From: Schaalia canis | GTDB taxonomy: Bacteria; Actinomycetota; Actinomycetes; Actinomycetales; Actinomycetaceae | Direction: 5' to 3' | NCBI RefSeq assembly: GCF_003858455.1 | Contig: NZ_RQZF01000002.1 | Location: forward strand, 248,001 to 312,000 | Length of the DNA stretch: 64,000 nucleotides | Shown here: in pieces, positions 52,920 to 61,870 of the stretch | Layout of the letters: every line of letters starts with the position of its first letter | How positions within the stretch are numbered: the first letter of the stretch is position 1 | Notes under the pieces: model-generated | What the model was told of the DNA's origin: nothing | Databases searched by the model: none | What the model saw: the letters and a program-made list of their open reading frames with translations, nothing else | Position numbers and translations under genes: made by a program

Positions 52920-54113
52920 ATGACCATTGCCGCGTGGATTCTTGCCGCCCTCATGATCGTCGCCGTCATCGCGGTGATCATTGTCCTTGCACTGCTCACC
53001 CGCTACTTCCAGCAGCGCCGCCAACGTGCCGCCGCGCACAATGACGCACTACTGACCCCTGAAGTACCTCGGGATGACTTTCGTGGCCCTCGGCCGTGGA
53101 TCATCATGAATCCCTCAAAGCATGAAGACGTCCAGGCCTTCAAAGCGCATGTGGAATCAGCGGCCGCCGCCGCTGGAGTCATGCACCTGCAGTGGATGGA
53201 AACCACCCCGGAAGATCCCGGCACAGGTCAAGCTATCGAAGCTGTCGTCTCAGGCGCATCCGTTGTCATCGCTGCCGGCGGCGACGGCACCGTCCGCGCC
53301 GTCGCCGCCGGTATGGCTCACACCGGCGTCCGCATGGGCATCATCCCCGTCGGCACAGGAAACCTTTTAGCTCGAAATCTTGGCCTCCCCATTGATGACC
53401 TCGAAAGTGCCGTCAAGGTCGCCCTCGGCGCTGATCACCGCCTCGTTGACCTGGGGTGGCTCAGCGTGCAAGACATTGAAGAACCCTCAGAGCTGCCCGC
53501 TGAAGGTGCCCTTGCTCTGAAGGCCTGGAAGTCACACCCCGACGCTGCGCCAACGCCCCTTCCCTCAGATGATGAATACGCCTACGTTGTCATCTCTGGT
53601 ATGGGTTTTGACGGGGAAACCATGGTGTCCACCGACTCCGAACTCAAAAAGAAAATCGGCTGGGCCGCCTACGTCATTGCCGGCGTCAGCGCCCTCACCG
53701 TCGATAAACTCCAAGCCTCACTCACCACCATCGACACCAACGGGGAAAGCACCCAGGTGGACATGGAAGCCAAGTCGATCATGTTCGCCAACTGCGGCGA
53801 ACTGCCCTATCTCGTCCTCGCACCCGAAGCCACAGTGGATGACGGCATGATGGACGTTATCGCCGTCGACACGCACGCCGGACTCGTCGGATGGGCAGAC
53901 CTAGGCCTCAAAATCGTCAACCAAGGCCTTGGCTTGCCCTCCCTGAACCTTCCCTCAACCGGAGAGATTGCCTTCACCCAGGCGCGCGACGCAGCCCTCA
54001 CAGTCGATAAAGCCAGTGCCGTTCAGGTTGACGGTGACGCTATCGGCACAGCCCGCAGCATCCGCACCCGCATGGATGTCGGTGCCCTTGATATTTCCGT
54101 TACCGAAATCTAA
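52920..54113 (+). CDS. Diacylglycerol/lipid kinase family protein, membrane-anchored
   Basis: 397 residues. An N-terminal hydrophobic helix (AAWILAALMIVAVIAVIIVLALL, about 4-27) precedes a DAGK catalytic domain: I-I-M-N-P-S-K near 61, A-A-G-G-D-G-T-V at about 118-125 and P-V-G-T-G-N-L-L-A-R-N. The C-terminal beta domain has G-M-G-F-D-G-E-T. It phosphorylates diacylglycerol or a related lipid such as sphingosine at the membrane. The membrane helix is an addition to the usual soluble DagK. The serS-dagK-pheA order is conserved in actinobacteria. Confidence 0.87.
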   Translation: MTIAAWILAALMIVAVIAVIIVLALLTRYFQQRRQRAAAHNDALLTPEVPRDDFRGPRPWIIMNPSKHEDVQAFKAHVESAAAAAGVMHLQWMETTPEDPGTGQAIEAVVSGASVVIAAGGDGTVRAVAAGMAHTGVRMGIIPVGTGNLLARNLGLPIDDLESAVKVALGADHRLVDLGWLSVQDIEEPSELPAEGALALKAWKSHPDAAPTPLPSDDEYAYVVISGMGFDGETMVSTDSELKKKIGWAAYVIAGVSALTVDKLQASLTTIDTNGESTQVDMEAKSIMFANCGELPYLVLAPEATVDDGMMDVIAVDTHAGLVGWADLGLKIVNQGLGLPSLNLPSTGEIAFTQARDAALTVDKASAVQVDGDAIGTARSIRTRMDVGALDISVTEI

Positions 54114-54258
54114 ACCACTCCGACGCTAGTCGGGTTGGCTTCTACTCGCGTCGCAGCCTTACCGGACACGTCCACGGGCACTGGCTCTGCGTGCCGCCTC
54201 ACACTCAGGTTCAAACCCAAGCCCAGGTCAAAGCCGAGTTGCAGACTCGTACTCGGGT

Positions 54259-55221
54259 TCAGGAGGATAAAATCTCCGCCACCCACTGACGTGCCGCGCG
54301 GAAATCCTCGTCCCGAGCACCCACCGGCACCTCGGCACGCACACCATCAACGCGCGGATATGAACCCATAAACCGCACCTCTGGGCTACTGCGGTGCAAA
54401 CCCACTAAAGCTGCCTGCACGCGCTCTTCAGATACATGCCCAACAATGTCAATCGAGAAGTTGTAATTCCCCAAACCATCGCCTGAAGGACGCGACTCAA
54501 TACGCGACAGGTCCACACCCCGCACACTGAATTGCTCCAACAACGTCAACAAAGCACCCGACTGATTAACCGGCAACGCCACCTGGATCGTCGTCTTATC
54601 CGCCCCCGTTGCAGGCGGCAGATTCCCCGGCTTTGCAACCATCACAAAACGCGTGACCGCCCCCGGATTATCCGCCACATCAGCGTAGAGAGTATCCAGA
54701 CCGTAGCGTTCCACCGAGGTCGCATTACACAGGGCCGCATCAAAGTGAGCCTCGCCTGAGGCCAACAGCTCGGCAGCAGCAGCCGTTGACGTCGCAGGCA
54801 CATGCACCGCTCCGGGGAAAGTCCGCTCTGCCCAATTCCGGCACTGCGCCCACGCATGCGGGTGAGTGCCAACGCGAGACACTTCCTCAGGCCGAGTACC
54901 AGGACGCACCGCAAGTTGGAAAGACACGGTGACAACCATTTCTGCAACGATCACCAGCGGCTCACCATGGGAGAGGGCGTCCAAGGTGGCGTTCACCCCA
55001 CCCTCAATGGAGTTCTCAATAGGTACCACCGCACGGTCAGCCTCGCCAGATCGAACGGCAGCAAGAGCCTGCGGGGCCGAGGTCTTTGGCACAAGTTCAG
55101 CGCCAGAAGGGGCAACCTGCCAGACGGCCTGCTCGGTAAAAGTACCGAAGGGACCAAGGAAAGCGATACGCAGGTGCTCTCCAGCGGGGGCAGGGCCAGG
55201 AAAATTCGTACTCACGCTCAT
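54259..55221 (-). CDS. pheA: Prephenate dehydratase
   Basis: Converts prephenate to phenylpyruvate for phenylalanine synthesis. About 320 residues, monofunctional. Dehydratase domain: F-L-G-P-F-G-T-F-T-E-Q-A, P-I-E-N-S-I-E-G-G-V and the catalytic T-R-F-V-M-V. The C-terminal ACT domain has G-A-L-L-T-L-L and I-E-S-R-P, the phenylalanine-binding feedback site. ATG at 55221 has GGTGA upstream; a longer frame to 55251 is less likely. It converges on the diacylglycerol kinase gene, with a 145-bp gap that shows no clear hairpin. Confidence 0.93.
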   Translation of the reverse strand: MSVSTNFPGPAPAGEHLRIAFLGPFGTFTEQAVWQVAPSGAELVPKTSAPQALAAVRSGEADRAVVPIENSIEGGVNATLDALSHGEPLVIVAEMVVTVSFQLAVRPGTRPEEVSRVGTHPHAWAQCRNWAERTFPGAVHVPATSTAAAAELLASGEAHFDAALCNATSVERYGLDTLYADVADNPGAVTRFVMVAKPGNLPPATGADKTTIQVALPVNQSGALLTLLEQFSVRGVDLSRIESRPSGDGLGNYNFSIDIVGHVSEERVQAALVGLHRSSPEVRFMGSYPRVDGVRAEVPVGARDEDFRAARQWVAEILSS

Positions 55222-55346
55222 AGTGTCACCGACAAAGCAGGACTTGCGCATCCTCAGCTCTTATCGTGACACGCCAAAACAACGCCGACATGTTCTGAAA
55301 CGGCACCGCCTGACCGCAAAAGGGCAGGCGGTTGCGAATGTGGCTT

Positions 55347-57644
55347 CTAGCGGCAGGCCGTGATCTCATAGAGCACGGCATCATCACCGGCGTCCACGAC
55401 CGTGAAACCAAAAGAGGTGTCCACGTTGTACAGGCCCGGATGCCGCTCAGAGCGGTCGAAATTGTAGTACTTTCCGTCGGCGTCCTCGTAAAAGTGCGTA
55501 ATACCCTCGCGGCGGACCGCCTCACACACCTGCGGATTCGTGTGAATCTCATTGAAATGCTTGCGGAAAATATCCCGTGAGGGCTCAGGTGCTTCCGACG
55601 TGGTCAACTGCGGGAAGAACGCTCGCCGCTGACCAATCGTTTCCACATATGCGACCCCCGCGATGGGGTCACCCAAGATCACCGCGTCTTCCGGCAAAGT
55701 CGATGGAATCCGGCGAATCATGTCCAGTTCCCCTTGCGTGACCATCCCCGGTTTGCCCAGATTATCCGGATCGTACACGTAACGAGCGGCATCAAAACGC
55801 GCATCCAACGCGCCACCTAAACTCAGCGCCAGCAACCACACACCTAAAAGCACGCCAATGCGCCACTGCGAAGAGGCCTCAACCTCGGCGCGCGTCGCCC
55901 GCGGACGATGCTGACGCACCCACATGACCATGCCGGCAAAGCCAATCGACACCAGCGGCACCATCACCATATTTTGGACGGCCATGATCCGGCGTGGATC
56001 CATGTACCACGGGGAGAGAAGAAAGACGCGCAAAGCATCCTCAGGCGAGTAGGCAAGGAAGGTTGCCATCGCCCACAGGACGAAGGCGCCAATAAGCCAC
56101 AGGCTGGGCCTGGGTCCCAAAGAGTCGCGCTCCCATTCGCGTTCGCGCCGCCACTCCTGCGGGGTTAACGAGGCCAAAGCCGATGGCTGAGACAGCAAAG
56201 AAACGTCGCCCGAGCGAGGCGGGGCAGCAGCGGGTTCTTCCTGCGCAGAAGTCCCCTCGGGCAGGCTCACCTCCTGCTGACCCTGCGTGACCTCAGCAGG
56301 AGCTGCCGACAAGAGATCCTCCCGGACTTGCTCCCAGGTGCGCGTGCGCCGGTAGAGGCGCACAGCGCCCAGCAGTGTCAAGAGAAGGAAAATAGTGAGC
56401 GTTAAGTACAAGCCCATGGTCTGAGAGAAGGGAGGGAAGGGCGTCAGGGCGCGAGAAAAAGCGAAATCCCAGCCCAATCCCTGCCGCGGATAGCGGCCCA
56501 TTCCCTGCAATTGTTCCGTTGTCAGAACAAACAAGGGGCCGCACACGGCGGCGAAAGCAACCAGCACCGCAGCCACTAATGCCGCCCAGTCTCGACACAG
56601 CAGCGAACGCTTCACCACCGTTGCGACCCCCGCAAGAGTGGGGATCACCAGCGTCCACACGGCGGCGAATACACTGCTCGCATGGGAGTGCGCCAGGCCC
56701 AGTGAGGACACGAGGAGCGATACCCCCAAGGGCAGGTGGGGAAGAGCATTCATCACGCCCAACTCTGTGGAGCGCATCAGGCGACGCCCCCACACAATTG
56801 CCACCGCAATAACGCCCGGCAACAAAGCCACGCCCGTCGCATGCGGCCACTGGTTATACATCGTCAACGCGTCAGCAGGCATCGACAGCATCGCTCCAGC
56901 AACCAGCGGCGCGGCCATAACCGCCACGCGCGAGGTACTCACAACAGCGGTAAAGGCTCCTGCTCCCATCACCCACACGGCCATGAGGAAGAGGCTCGAC
57001 ACATTAGCCGCTTCAATGACAGTCGTTGGGGTAGCGAAAAGGGTGACGAAAATGTGCCACGCCATCGGGTAATAGATCCCTGTTTGACCGCCGTACAGCG
57101 GCGCGAGAGCCCCAAAAGGTGAGGCGTCCATGCTCTGCACCATGTGCCACACGCCTGTCACATGGAAGACTGCGTCCCACTGTTGGGCAGGATTATGAGG
57201 GTCAGCCACGATCAGCGTCGGCAGGGCGGCCAGCAGCCAGCCAGCAGCGACCAACAGCCACCACTGACGGCGGGCGCGCGGCGTCAAAAGACGGTAGGCG
57301 TGGGCAGATGGAGAGTCCCCCGCAAAAGGCGGGCGAGCAGCGTGGGTGCTACCTAGCAGGGCTTGGCTTTCAGGGTTGTTGTACCAGCGACTGCGCCAGA
57401 AAACCATGCCCCCAAGAGTGACTACCAAAAGGAGCATCCCCACGCTCCACCATGCCCAAGGGATCGAGAATCGCGCGAACGCGACACTCGCTATCGTCAG
57501 CACTCCAAATGTCAGCGCCGGTGCGGCGGCGGCTGCAACTAAGGAGGAACGAATCGAGGCTCGCAGCCAAAAATAGCCCGGGAGAATCCCCGCTCCTAAC
57601 ATGAGCGCAAGAAGCGGAAAGAGGGGAAGCCACTCACTCACCAT
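55347..57644 (-). CDS. Large multi-pass membrane protein (DUF6541-like, possible GT-C type)
   Basis: 765 residues with about 12-14 hydrophobic segments, a cytoplasmic Gln/Glu/Pro-rich loop around 430-510 and a soluble C-terminal domain of about 150 residues ending T-A-C-R. The layout (early luminal loop with an acidic residue, many helices, C-terminal globular domain) is similar to GT-C glycosyltransferases and to DUF6541 actinobacterial membrane proteins; I could not place the catalytic residues. GAGGAG lies 6 nt before the ATG. Confidence 0.65.
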   Translation of the reverse strand: MVSEWLPLFPLLALMLGAGILPGYFWLRASIRSSLVAAAAAPALTFGVLTIASVAFARFSIPWAWWSVGMLLLVVTLGGMVFWRSRWYNNPESQALLGSTHAARPPFAGDSPSAHAYRLLTPRARRQWWLLVAAGWLLAALPTLIVADPHNPAQQWDAVFHVTGVWHMVQSMDASPFGALAPLYGGQTGIYYPMAWHIFVTLFATPTTVIEAANVSSLFLMAVWVMGAGAFTAVVSTSRVAVMAAPLVAGAMLSMPADALTMYNQWPHATGVALLPGVIAVAIVWGRRLMRSTELGVMNALPHLPLGVSLLVSSLGLAHSHASSVFAAVWTLVIPTLAGVATVVKRSLLCRDWAALVAAVLVAFAAVCGPLFVLTTEQLQGMGRYPRQGLGWDFAFSRALTPFPPFSQTMGLYLTLTIFLLLTLLGAVRLYRRTRTWEQVREDLLSAAPAEVTQGQQEVSLPEGTSAQEEPAAAPPRSGDVSLLSQPSALASLTPQEWRREREWERDSLGPRPSLWLIGAFVLWAMATFLAYSPEDALRVFLLSPWYMDPRRIMAVQNMVMVPLVSIGFAGMVMWVRQHRPRATRAEVEASSQWRIGVLLGVWLLALSLGGALDARFDAARYVYDPDNLGKPGMVTQGELDMIRRIPSTLPEDAVILGDPIAGVAYVETIGQRRAFFPQLTTSEAPEPSRDIFRKHFNEIHTNPQVCEAVRREGITHFYEDADGKYYNFDRSERHPGLYNVDTSFGFTVVDAGDDAVLYEITACR

Positions 57645-57742
57645 GAATACTCCTCAACCTTGAAGCTGCGTTCTGAGTGCTGTCACAACTAGCAGTGTTC
57701 CCTCAAAACGCTTAGGGCTTTTCTGTCTGCGTGAAACCTGTT

Positions 57743-58483
57743 CTAGCGGGTCTCCTCCGATGGGACACTCTCACTCAGCAAGGCACCCTCGTTGACGACC
57801 AGGCTCTCCCCTTCCACGCCAGCGGACTGGGTGGCACGACGAGCGCGAACACGATGGACGATGACCTCGACAAACATCGGCAAAAGGGAGACAAACACAA
57901 TAAGAATGAGGATGACTGACAGGTTATCGTGCACAAAAGGCACACCACCCAGAGCCGCGCCCGCGTAGGTCACGCCCACACCCCACAGGAGCGCACCCAG
58001 AGAGTTGAAGAGCAAGAACTTCGGGTAAGGGTAGCGGGCAATACCAGCGGCCAATGGAACGAAGGTGCGCACAAAGGGGATAAAACGGCCGATAACCAGG
58101 GAACGGCCACCGTAATTGGTGAAGTAATGTTCGGCTTTATCTAGATGCTCAGTCTTCAAGAATCGGGCATCATCTTTAAACAAACGGCGGCCGTAACGGG
58201 CCCCCAGCCAGTACCCCACCTGGGCGCCAACAAAAGCGGCGACAAAAGTCCAAATAATCAGTGTCCATAGGTTCAGGCCCAACTGCGAATGCAAGAGGCC
58301 AGCGGTGAACAGTAAGGAATCACCCGGCAGAACAGGGAAGAGGATTCCCGACTCGATAAGAACGATAAGCAAGGTGCCCCACAACACCCACGGTCCCATC
58401 GCAATGAGCAAGGATTCAGGGTCATGCAGCCAGCCGATGATGGTGCTCAGCCAGGAAGCATCTTGAGTAGCCGAAAAAAACAC
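57743..58483 (-). CDS. DedA-family membrane protein
   Basis: 246 residues, five or six hydrophobic segments. The family signature is present: E-S-G-I-L-F-P-V-L-P-G-D-S-L in helix 1 and G-R-F-I-P-F-V-R-T-F-V-P-L-A-A-G. DedA/UPF0043 proteins help flip undecaprenyl phosphate and other lipids and maintain membrane potential. The GTG at 58483 has AAGGG 8 nt upstream; a TTG seven codons earlier is possible. The charged C-terminal 45 residues extend beyond the family core. Confidence 0.87.
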   Translation of the reverse strand: MFFSATQDASWLSTIIGWLHDPESLLIAMGPWVLWGTLLIVLIESGILFPVLPGDSLLFTAGLLHSQLGLNLWTLIIWTFVAAFVGAQVGYWLGARYGRRLFKDDARFLKTEHLDKAEHYFTNYGGRSLVIGRFIPFVRTFVPLAAGIARYPYPKFLLFNSLGALLWGVGVTYAGAALGGVPFVHDNLSVILILIVFVSLLPMFVEVIVHRVRARRATQSAGVEGESLVVNEGALLSESVPSEETR

Positions 58484-58769
58484 GTAATTCCCTTCAACGG
58501 ACAATGTTCTGCTTCCACACTAGCGCCAATAGGGCGTTGTTAGCGGATCGTCCTACGAAATCCAGGAAGCAACTACGTCTCCCTCAGGAGGTAAGCAGGG
58601 AGCAACACCGGGTAAAACTATCGGCAACATCAAGGTGGAACTGGACTTTTACTCCCCCAATACGGGTGTCGTGCACCATCGATAACAGAAGAGTTGAACG
58701 GCTCTCAGTCCCGAAAATATGGCCTTCTTACACGGCGGGTCAGCGTCAGGCCCGTGTAGCATTCAGGAC

Positions 58770-59663
58770 ATGACAACCCCATCGTCCGCGCCCGAACAGG
58801 GCCAGCAGCCCACGCCCGACGCTTCGGCGTCCACCTCCGCGCAGGCCCCCACCTTCCCTCCCGTGTCCCAGGAACGCTCTGCTCAGAGCGCACCCACCCA
58901 GGACCGCACCTCGCTGTGGAAGACGGCAACGATTCTCCTTGCCCTCGCCTTGGTGGTTCTTCTTGTCGTCTTTTATCTGCGCGGTACGGGTAGCTCCGCT
59001 GACTCCGGCACTGCACAGTCAGCTTCTGCTGAGGCCGCAACAGAAACGGCTGCACAGCTGCCCGAGTTTGCGCCCTCACTTACCAACCCTGAAGCGCTGA
59101 AGATCCTGCGGGCGGAAGCTCGACGTGACGCAAACGATGGACGAGCCGTGGGTTCCCCTGATGCTCCGGTGGTCATGGTTGAGTTTTCTGACTTCTCCTG
59201 CCCGATGTGCACCCGCTTTGCCACCCAGGTTGAGCCCGAACTCCAAAAGCTCATTGACGATGGAACCTTACGTATTGAGTACCGCGATCTGGTGATCTTC
59301 CAGCAGCACGGCTCTAACATTGCTGCGGCCGGCGGTTGGGCCGCTGCAGCGCAGGGCAAGCATGCTGAATACCGCCACACCGTGTGGGAAGCCGCTGGCA
59401 GTGGGCACCCCGAATACACCGTCGACTCCGTTGTTGAACTTGCTCAAAAGGCTGGTGTGCCTGACTTGGAGAAGTTCCGCGCTGACCTGACCTCTGAAGA
59501 GATCGCAGCAAAGGTCAAGGCCGAAACTGAGCACGCTTTCTCCCTGGGCATCCAGGGCACGCCCTTCATGATGATTAATGACACGACCATCTCGGGCGCC
59601 TACCCGCTGGACTTCGTGACCCGCACTATTGAGGAGCAGGCAAAGGAAGCCGCTGCGAAGTAA
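58770..59663 (+). CDS. DsbA-like thiol-disulfide oxidoreductase, membrane-anchored
   Basis: 297 residues. A disordered Ser/Pro/Gln-rich cytoplasmic start (1-50), one membrane helix (T-A-T-I-L-L-A-L-A-L-V-V-L-L-V-V-F-Y), then a thioredoxin-fold DsbA domain outside. Active site Cys144-Pro-Met-Cys147 and the cis-Pro loop in I-Q-G-T-P-F-M-M-I. Probably oxidises exported proteins such as pilins; partner VKOR/DsbB is not in the window. In Actinomyces, MdbA does this for pilus assembly. Followed by a UUCG-loop terminator. Confidence 0.85.
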   Translation: MTTPSSAPEQGQQPTPDASASTSAQAPTFPPVSQERSAQSAPTQDRTSLWKTATILLALALVVLLVVFYLRGTGSSADSGTAQSASAEAATETAAQLPEFAPSLTNPEALKILRAEARRDANDGRAVGSPDAPVVMVEFSDFSCPMCTRFATQVEPELQKLIDDGTLRIEYRDLVIFQQHGSNIAAAGGWAAAAQGKHAEYRHTVWEAAGSGHPEYTVDSVVELAQKAGVPDLEKFRADLTSEEIAAKVKAETEHAFSLGIQGTPFMMINDTTISGAYPLDFVTRTIEEQAKEAAAK

Positions 59664-59673
59664 CCCTCTGTCG

Positions 59674-59712
59674 AGTGCCTGCCGATGTTCGCATCGGCAG
59701 GCACTCTTTATT
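59674..59712 (+). terminator. Terminator with TTCG tetraloop
   Basis: AGTGCCTGCCGATG (59674-59687) pairs exactly with CATCGGCAGGCACT (59692-59705) around TTCG, followed by CTTTATT. Confidence 0.88.
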
Positions 59713-59746
59713 GTCTACGTGATGTCTGCATCTCCGTGTCGCAGGC

Positions 59747-60616
59747 TCACAGCTCGGTGCGCCTGCGTGCCACCCACACCTGCGTCGTATAGGGCAAAAA
59801 GATCTTGCGCCCAGGCGAAAACTCAAGATGCTCGTAGAGATACCAGCGTAGGTTCTCCTGCATGCGCGCCCGCCCGCTTTCATTCTGACGCAGGTAAGAC
59901 GAGCGCGTCGTCCCCAATTCCACAAGACTTTCAGGGGTGATGTGCTCTTCCCAAGCGAGCATGGTCAGTTCCGGTTCAGCCCACGGTTCAGGCAGACGTG
60001 GCGGCTTGTCGGGACGGTGAACATCACCTGAGCGCATAATACGTGTCAGACGGTGAACCCACGGCACCTCCACATTCATCTGATTCCACAAGATAGCGAT
60101 ATGACCGCCAGGGCGAACAATCCGATCTGCCTCCTGACCAGCCTCTTCAGCGTCCATCCAATGCCAGGACTGTGCGTAGGAGGCAACATCGACGCTGTGT
60201 TCTGCCAGCGTCGTCACTTCAGCGGTGGCATCAAGAACGTGAAGTCTCTTGTGTCCTCCCAGCAGCGCATGAAGCTGTTCACGCATCGCTGCAGAAGGTT
60301 CGACGGCCCACACCCGAGCGCCTCTATCTAGAAGCATTGCTGTGAGTTTTCCCGTTCCCGCGCCAATATCGGCAATATTCCCCGCCGCACAGGCGCCAAG
60401 AACAGCATCAACAGCTTCATGCGGGTAAGCCGGTCGAACGCGTCCATAAAGAGGCGCGGGCGTGTGGAAGGGATTGCTGAAGTCAGCAGAGTGCGCCTTG
60501 CTCACAGCGTCCACACCGCTGTCTTGCAGCTCCAACCCATAGGACGCAACAGTGGTGATCTCACGATCGGCGTCGGGATAAGGCGACAGGTTCAACTTCG
60601 GATGGGTAGCGCTCAC
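59747..60616 (-). CDS. Class I SAM-dependent methyltransferase
   Basis: 289 residues. Motif I I-A-D-I-G-A-G-T-G-K-L-T near 88-99 binds S-adenosylmethionine; the acidic end of strand 2 is in W-A-V-E-P-S. F-H-T-P-A-P-L-Y-G-R-V-R-P-A-Y-P precedes the fold, a feature shared with small-molecule methyltransferases. Substrate unknown. GTG start at 60616. It converges on the DsbA-like gene. Confidence 0.82.
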   Translation of the reverse strand: MSATHPKLNLSPYPDADREITTVASYGLELQDSGVDAVSKAHSADFSNPFHTPAPLYGRVRPAYPHEAVDAVLGACAAGNIADIGAGTGKLTAMLLDRGARVWAVEPSAAMREQLHALLGGHKRLHVLDATAEVTTLAEHSVDVASYAQSWHWMDAEEAGQEADRIVRPGGHIAILWNQMNVEVPWVHRLTRIMRSGDVHRPDKPPRLPEPWAEPELTMLAWEEHITPESLVELGTTRSSYLRQNESGRARMQENLRWYLYEHLEFSPGRKIFLPYTTQVWVARRRTEL

Positions 60617-61028
60617 ATGCTCACTTTAGTCACCCCTCGCCCATCAGCGCCCATGCCATCAACGCCTCGGCCATCACTGTCTCCATCACTGTCTCTATCA
60701 TGAGGCCCCTGCTTGTTCCTGCCTCCGGCTTATCACTGCCCTACTTATTACAGCCTCGTTGTCTCCTCTACGAAGCAGTGTCCGCATCCCGCATCACCCA
60801 CATGTGCGCCCACACCATGGAAGTGCCTGCCAGCGGGCAATAGTGCCCTGAGCGCACAGCCGGGCGCCACACGAATCATCATCCCCTAAGGAAAGAGATA
60901 CGAGGAAAACACGGGCCGTGCACCTGCGCAAGATCCGCATCCTCAGATATGCCTCTTCGCCGGAAGATCCCTCTCATAGAGCAAAACCGCCTTCATGCGG
61001 ATCACTCGCTCCCACCGACGGAAAGGAC
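60617..61028. other. 412-bp intergenic region
   Basis: Between two minus-strand genes. Has a small tandem of two 12-mers (CATCACTGTCTC at 60672-60683 and 60684-60695) just upstream of the methyltransferase start, and dyad element copy 7. No credible gene. Confidence 0.55.
60794..60867. repeat. Intergenic dyad element, copy 7 of 7
   Basis: Half-sites TCACCCACATGTGCGCCCA (60794-60812) and TGAGCGCACAGCCGGGCGC (60849-60867), 36-nt spacer. About 180 nt upstream of the methyltransferase start. Confidence 0.75.
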
Positions 61029-61733
61029 CTACAGGCTACGAACGATCACGTCAGCTAAACGTTGGGGTTGGTGGAGACTCACATGCTCATCTTCCTGCGC
61101 GGCCCAGACATCCCACCACGGTTCATAGGTCGCGCCGTCGCGCTCAATCGCGCGACGGCGCCGCTGCTCAGGGTCACATTCGACCCAGATCGTCAGATCA
61201 GCCGCTGCCGCAGTAGCTGGGCATAATGAACCCGCGCCCTCAACCAACAGTGGGCGAGCCCGATCTAGCAGCACATAGCGTCCAGGCTGGGAGCGCTCCC
61301 AATCCCACACGCGGTAACCAAAGGTGCGGTTATCGCGACCTCGATTGCCTGGCCTCGCATGTCCCAGGGGTGGTGTTCCGCAGAGTAGTTCAACCAAGGT
61401 GCGTGTCCCCTGTGCCAAGCCATACCAGCCGGGATACCACTGGTCAGGGCCAGTCAATTGAAGGTTGCGTATCCCTGCTATACGCAGATGGCGCAGCAAA
61501 GCAGCAGCAAGTGAGGACTTCCCTGATCCTGAGCGCCCATCAATAATGACCACCGGCGCACGCCACACCCGCACTCGCGCATCACTTTCAACACAGTCCG
61601 GGGCTTCCAGATCCTCAGCTCGACCAGCACGATCTCGCCCTCCGCCCACCTCATATACTTCCCGAACACGCGCCAGCAGCCCAGCAGGGATTTCCCCCAC
61701 CGATCCCATACTCAACTCCACAGCCCGGCTCAT
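61029..61733 (-). CDS. P-loop NTPase, uridine/nucleoside-kinase-like
   Basis: 234 residues. Walker A V-I-I-D-G-R-S-G-S-G-K-S-S near 63-75; then Q-L-T-G-P-D-Q-W-Y-P-G-W and R-P-L-L-V-E-G-A-G-S, as in the uridine kinase/zeta-toxin-like ATP-binding group. E-R-D-G-A-T-Y-E near the end matches the lid of small-molecule kinases. Substrate not identifiable. The third of three ATGs (61733) has GGAG at the best distance. The ECF transporter gene ends 137 nt upstream on the same strand. Confidence 0.7.
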   Translation of the reverse strand: MSRAVELSMGSVGEIPAGLLARVREVYEVGGGRDRAGRAEDLEAPDCVESDARVRVWRAPVVIIDGRSGSGKSSLAAALLRHLRIAGIRNLQLTGPDQWYPGWYGLAQGTRTLVELLCGTPPLGHARPGNRGRDNRTFGYRVWDWERSQPGRYVLLDRARPLLVEGAGSLCPATAAAADLTIWVECDPEQRRRRAIERDGATYEPWWDVWAAQEDEHVSLHQPQRLADVIVRSL

Positions 61734-61870
61734 CATCATCTCCGCTCAATCAATGTCCACTTGTCACACCTGCCTCACCCACAAGCCAGCAAGTCGCGCC
61801 ACCTCCCAGCATCGCGAAGAACCCCTCTCGCAGGCGACACAACACCCCGAGTTCAACCAGGCAACAGATG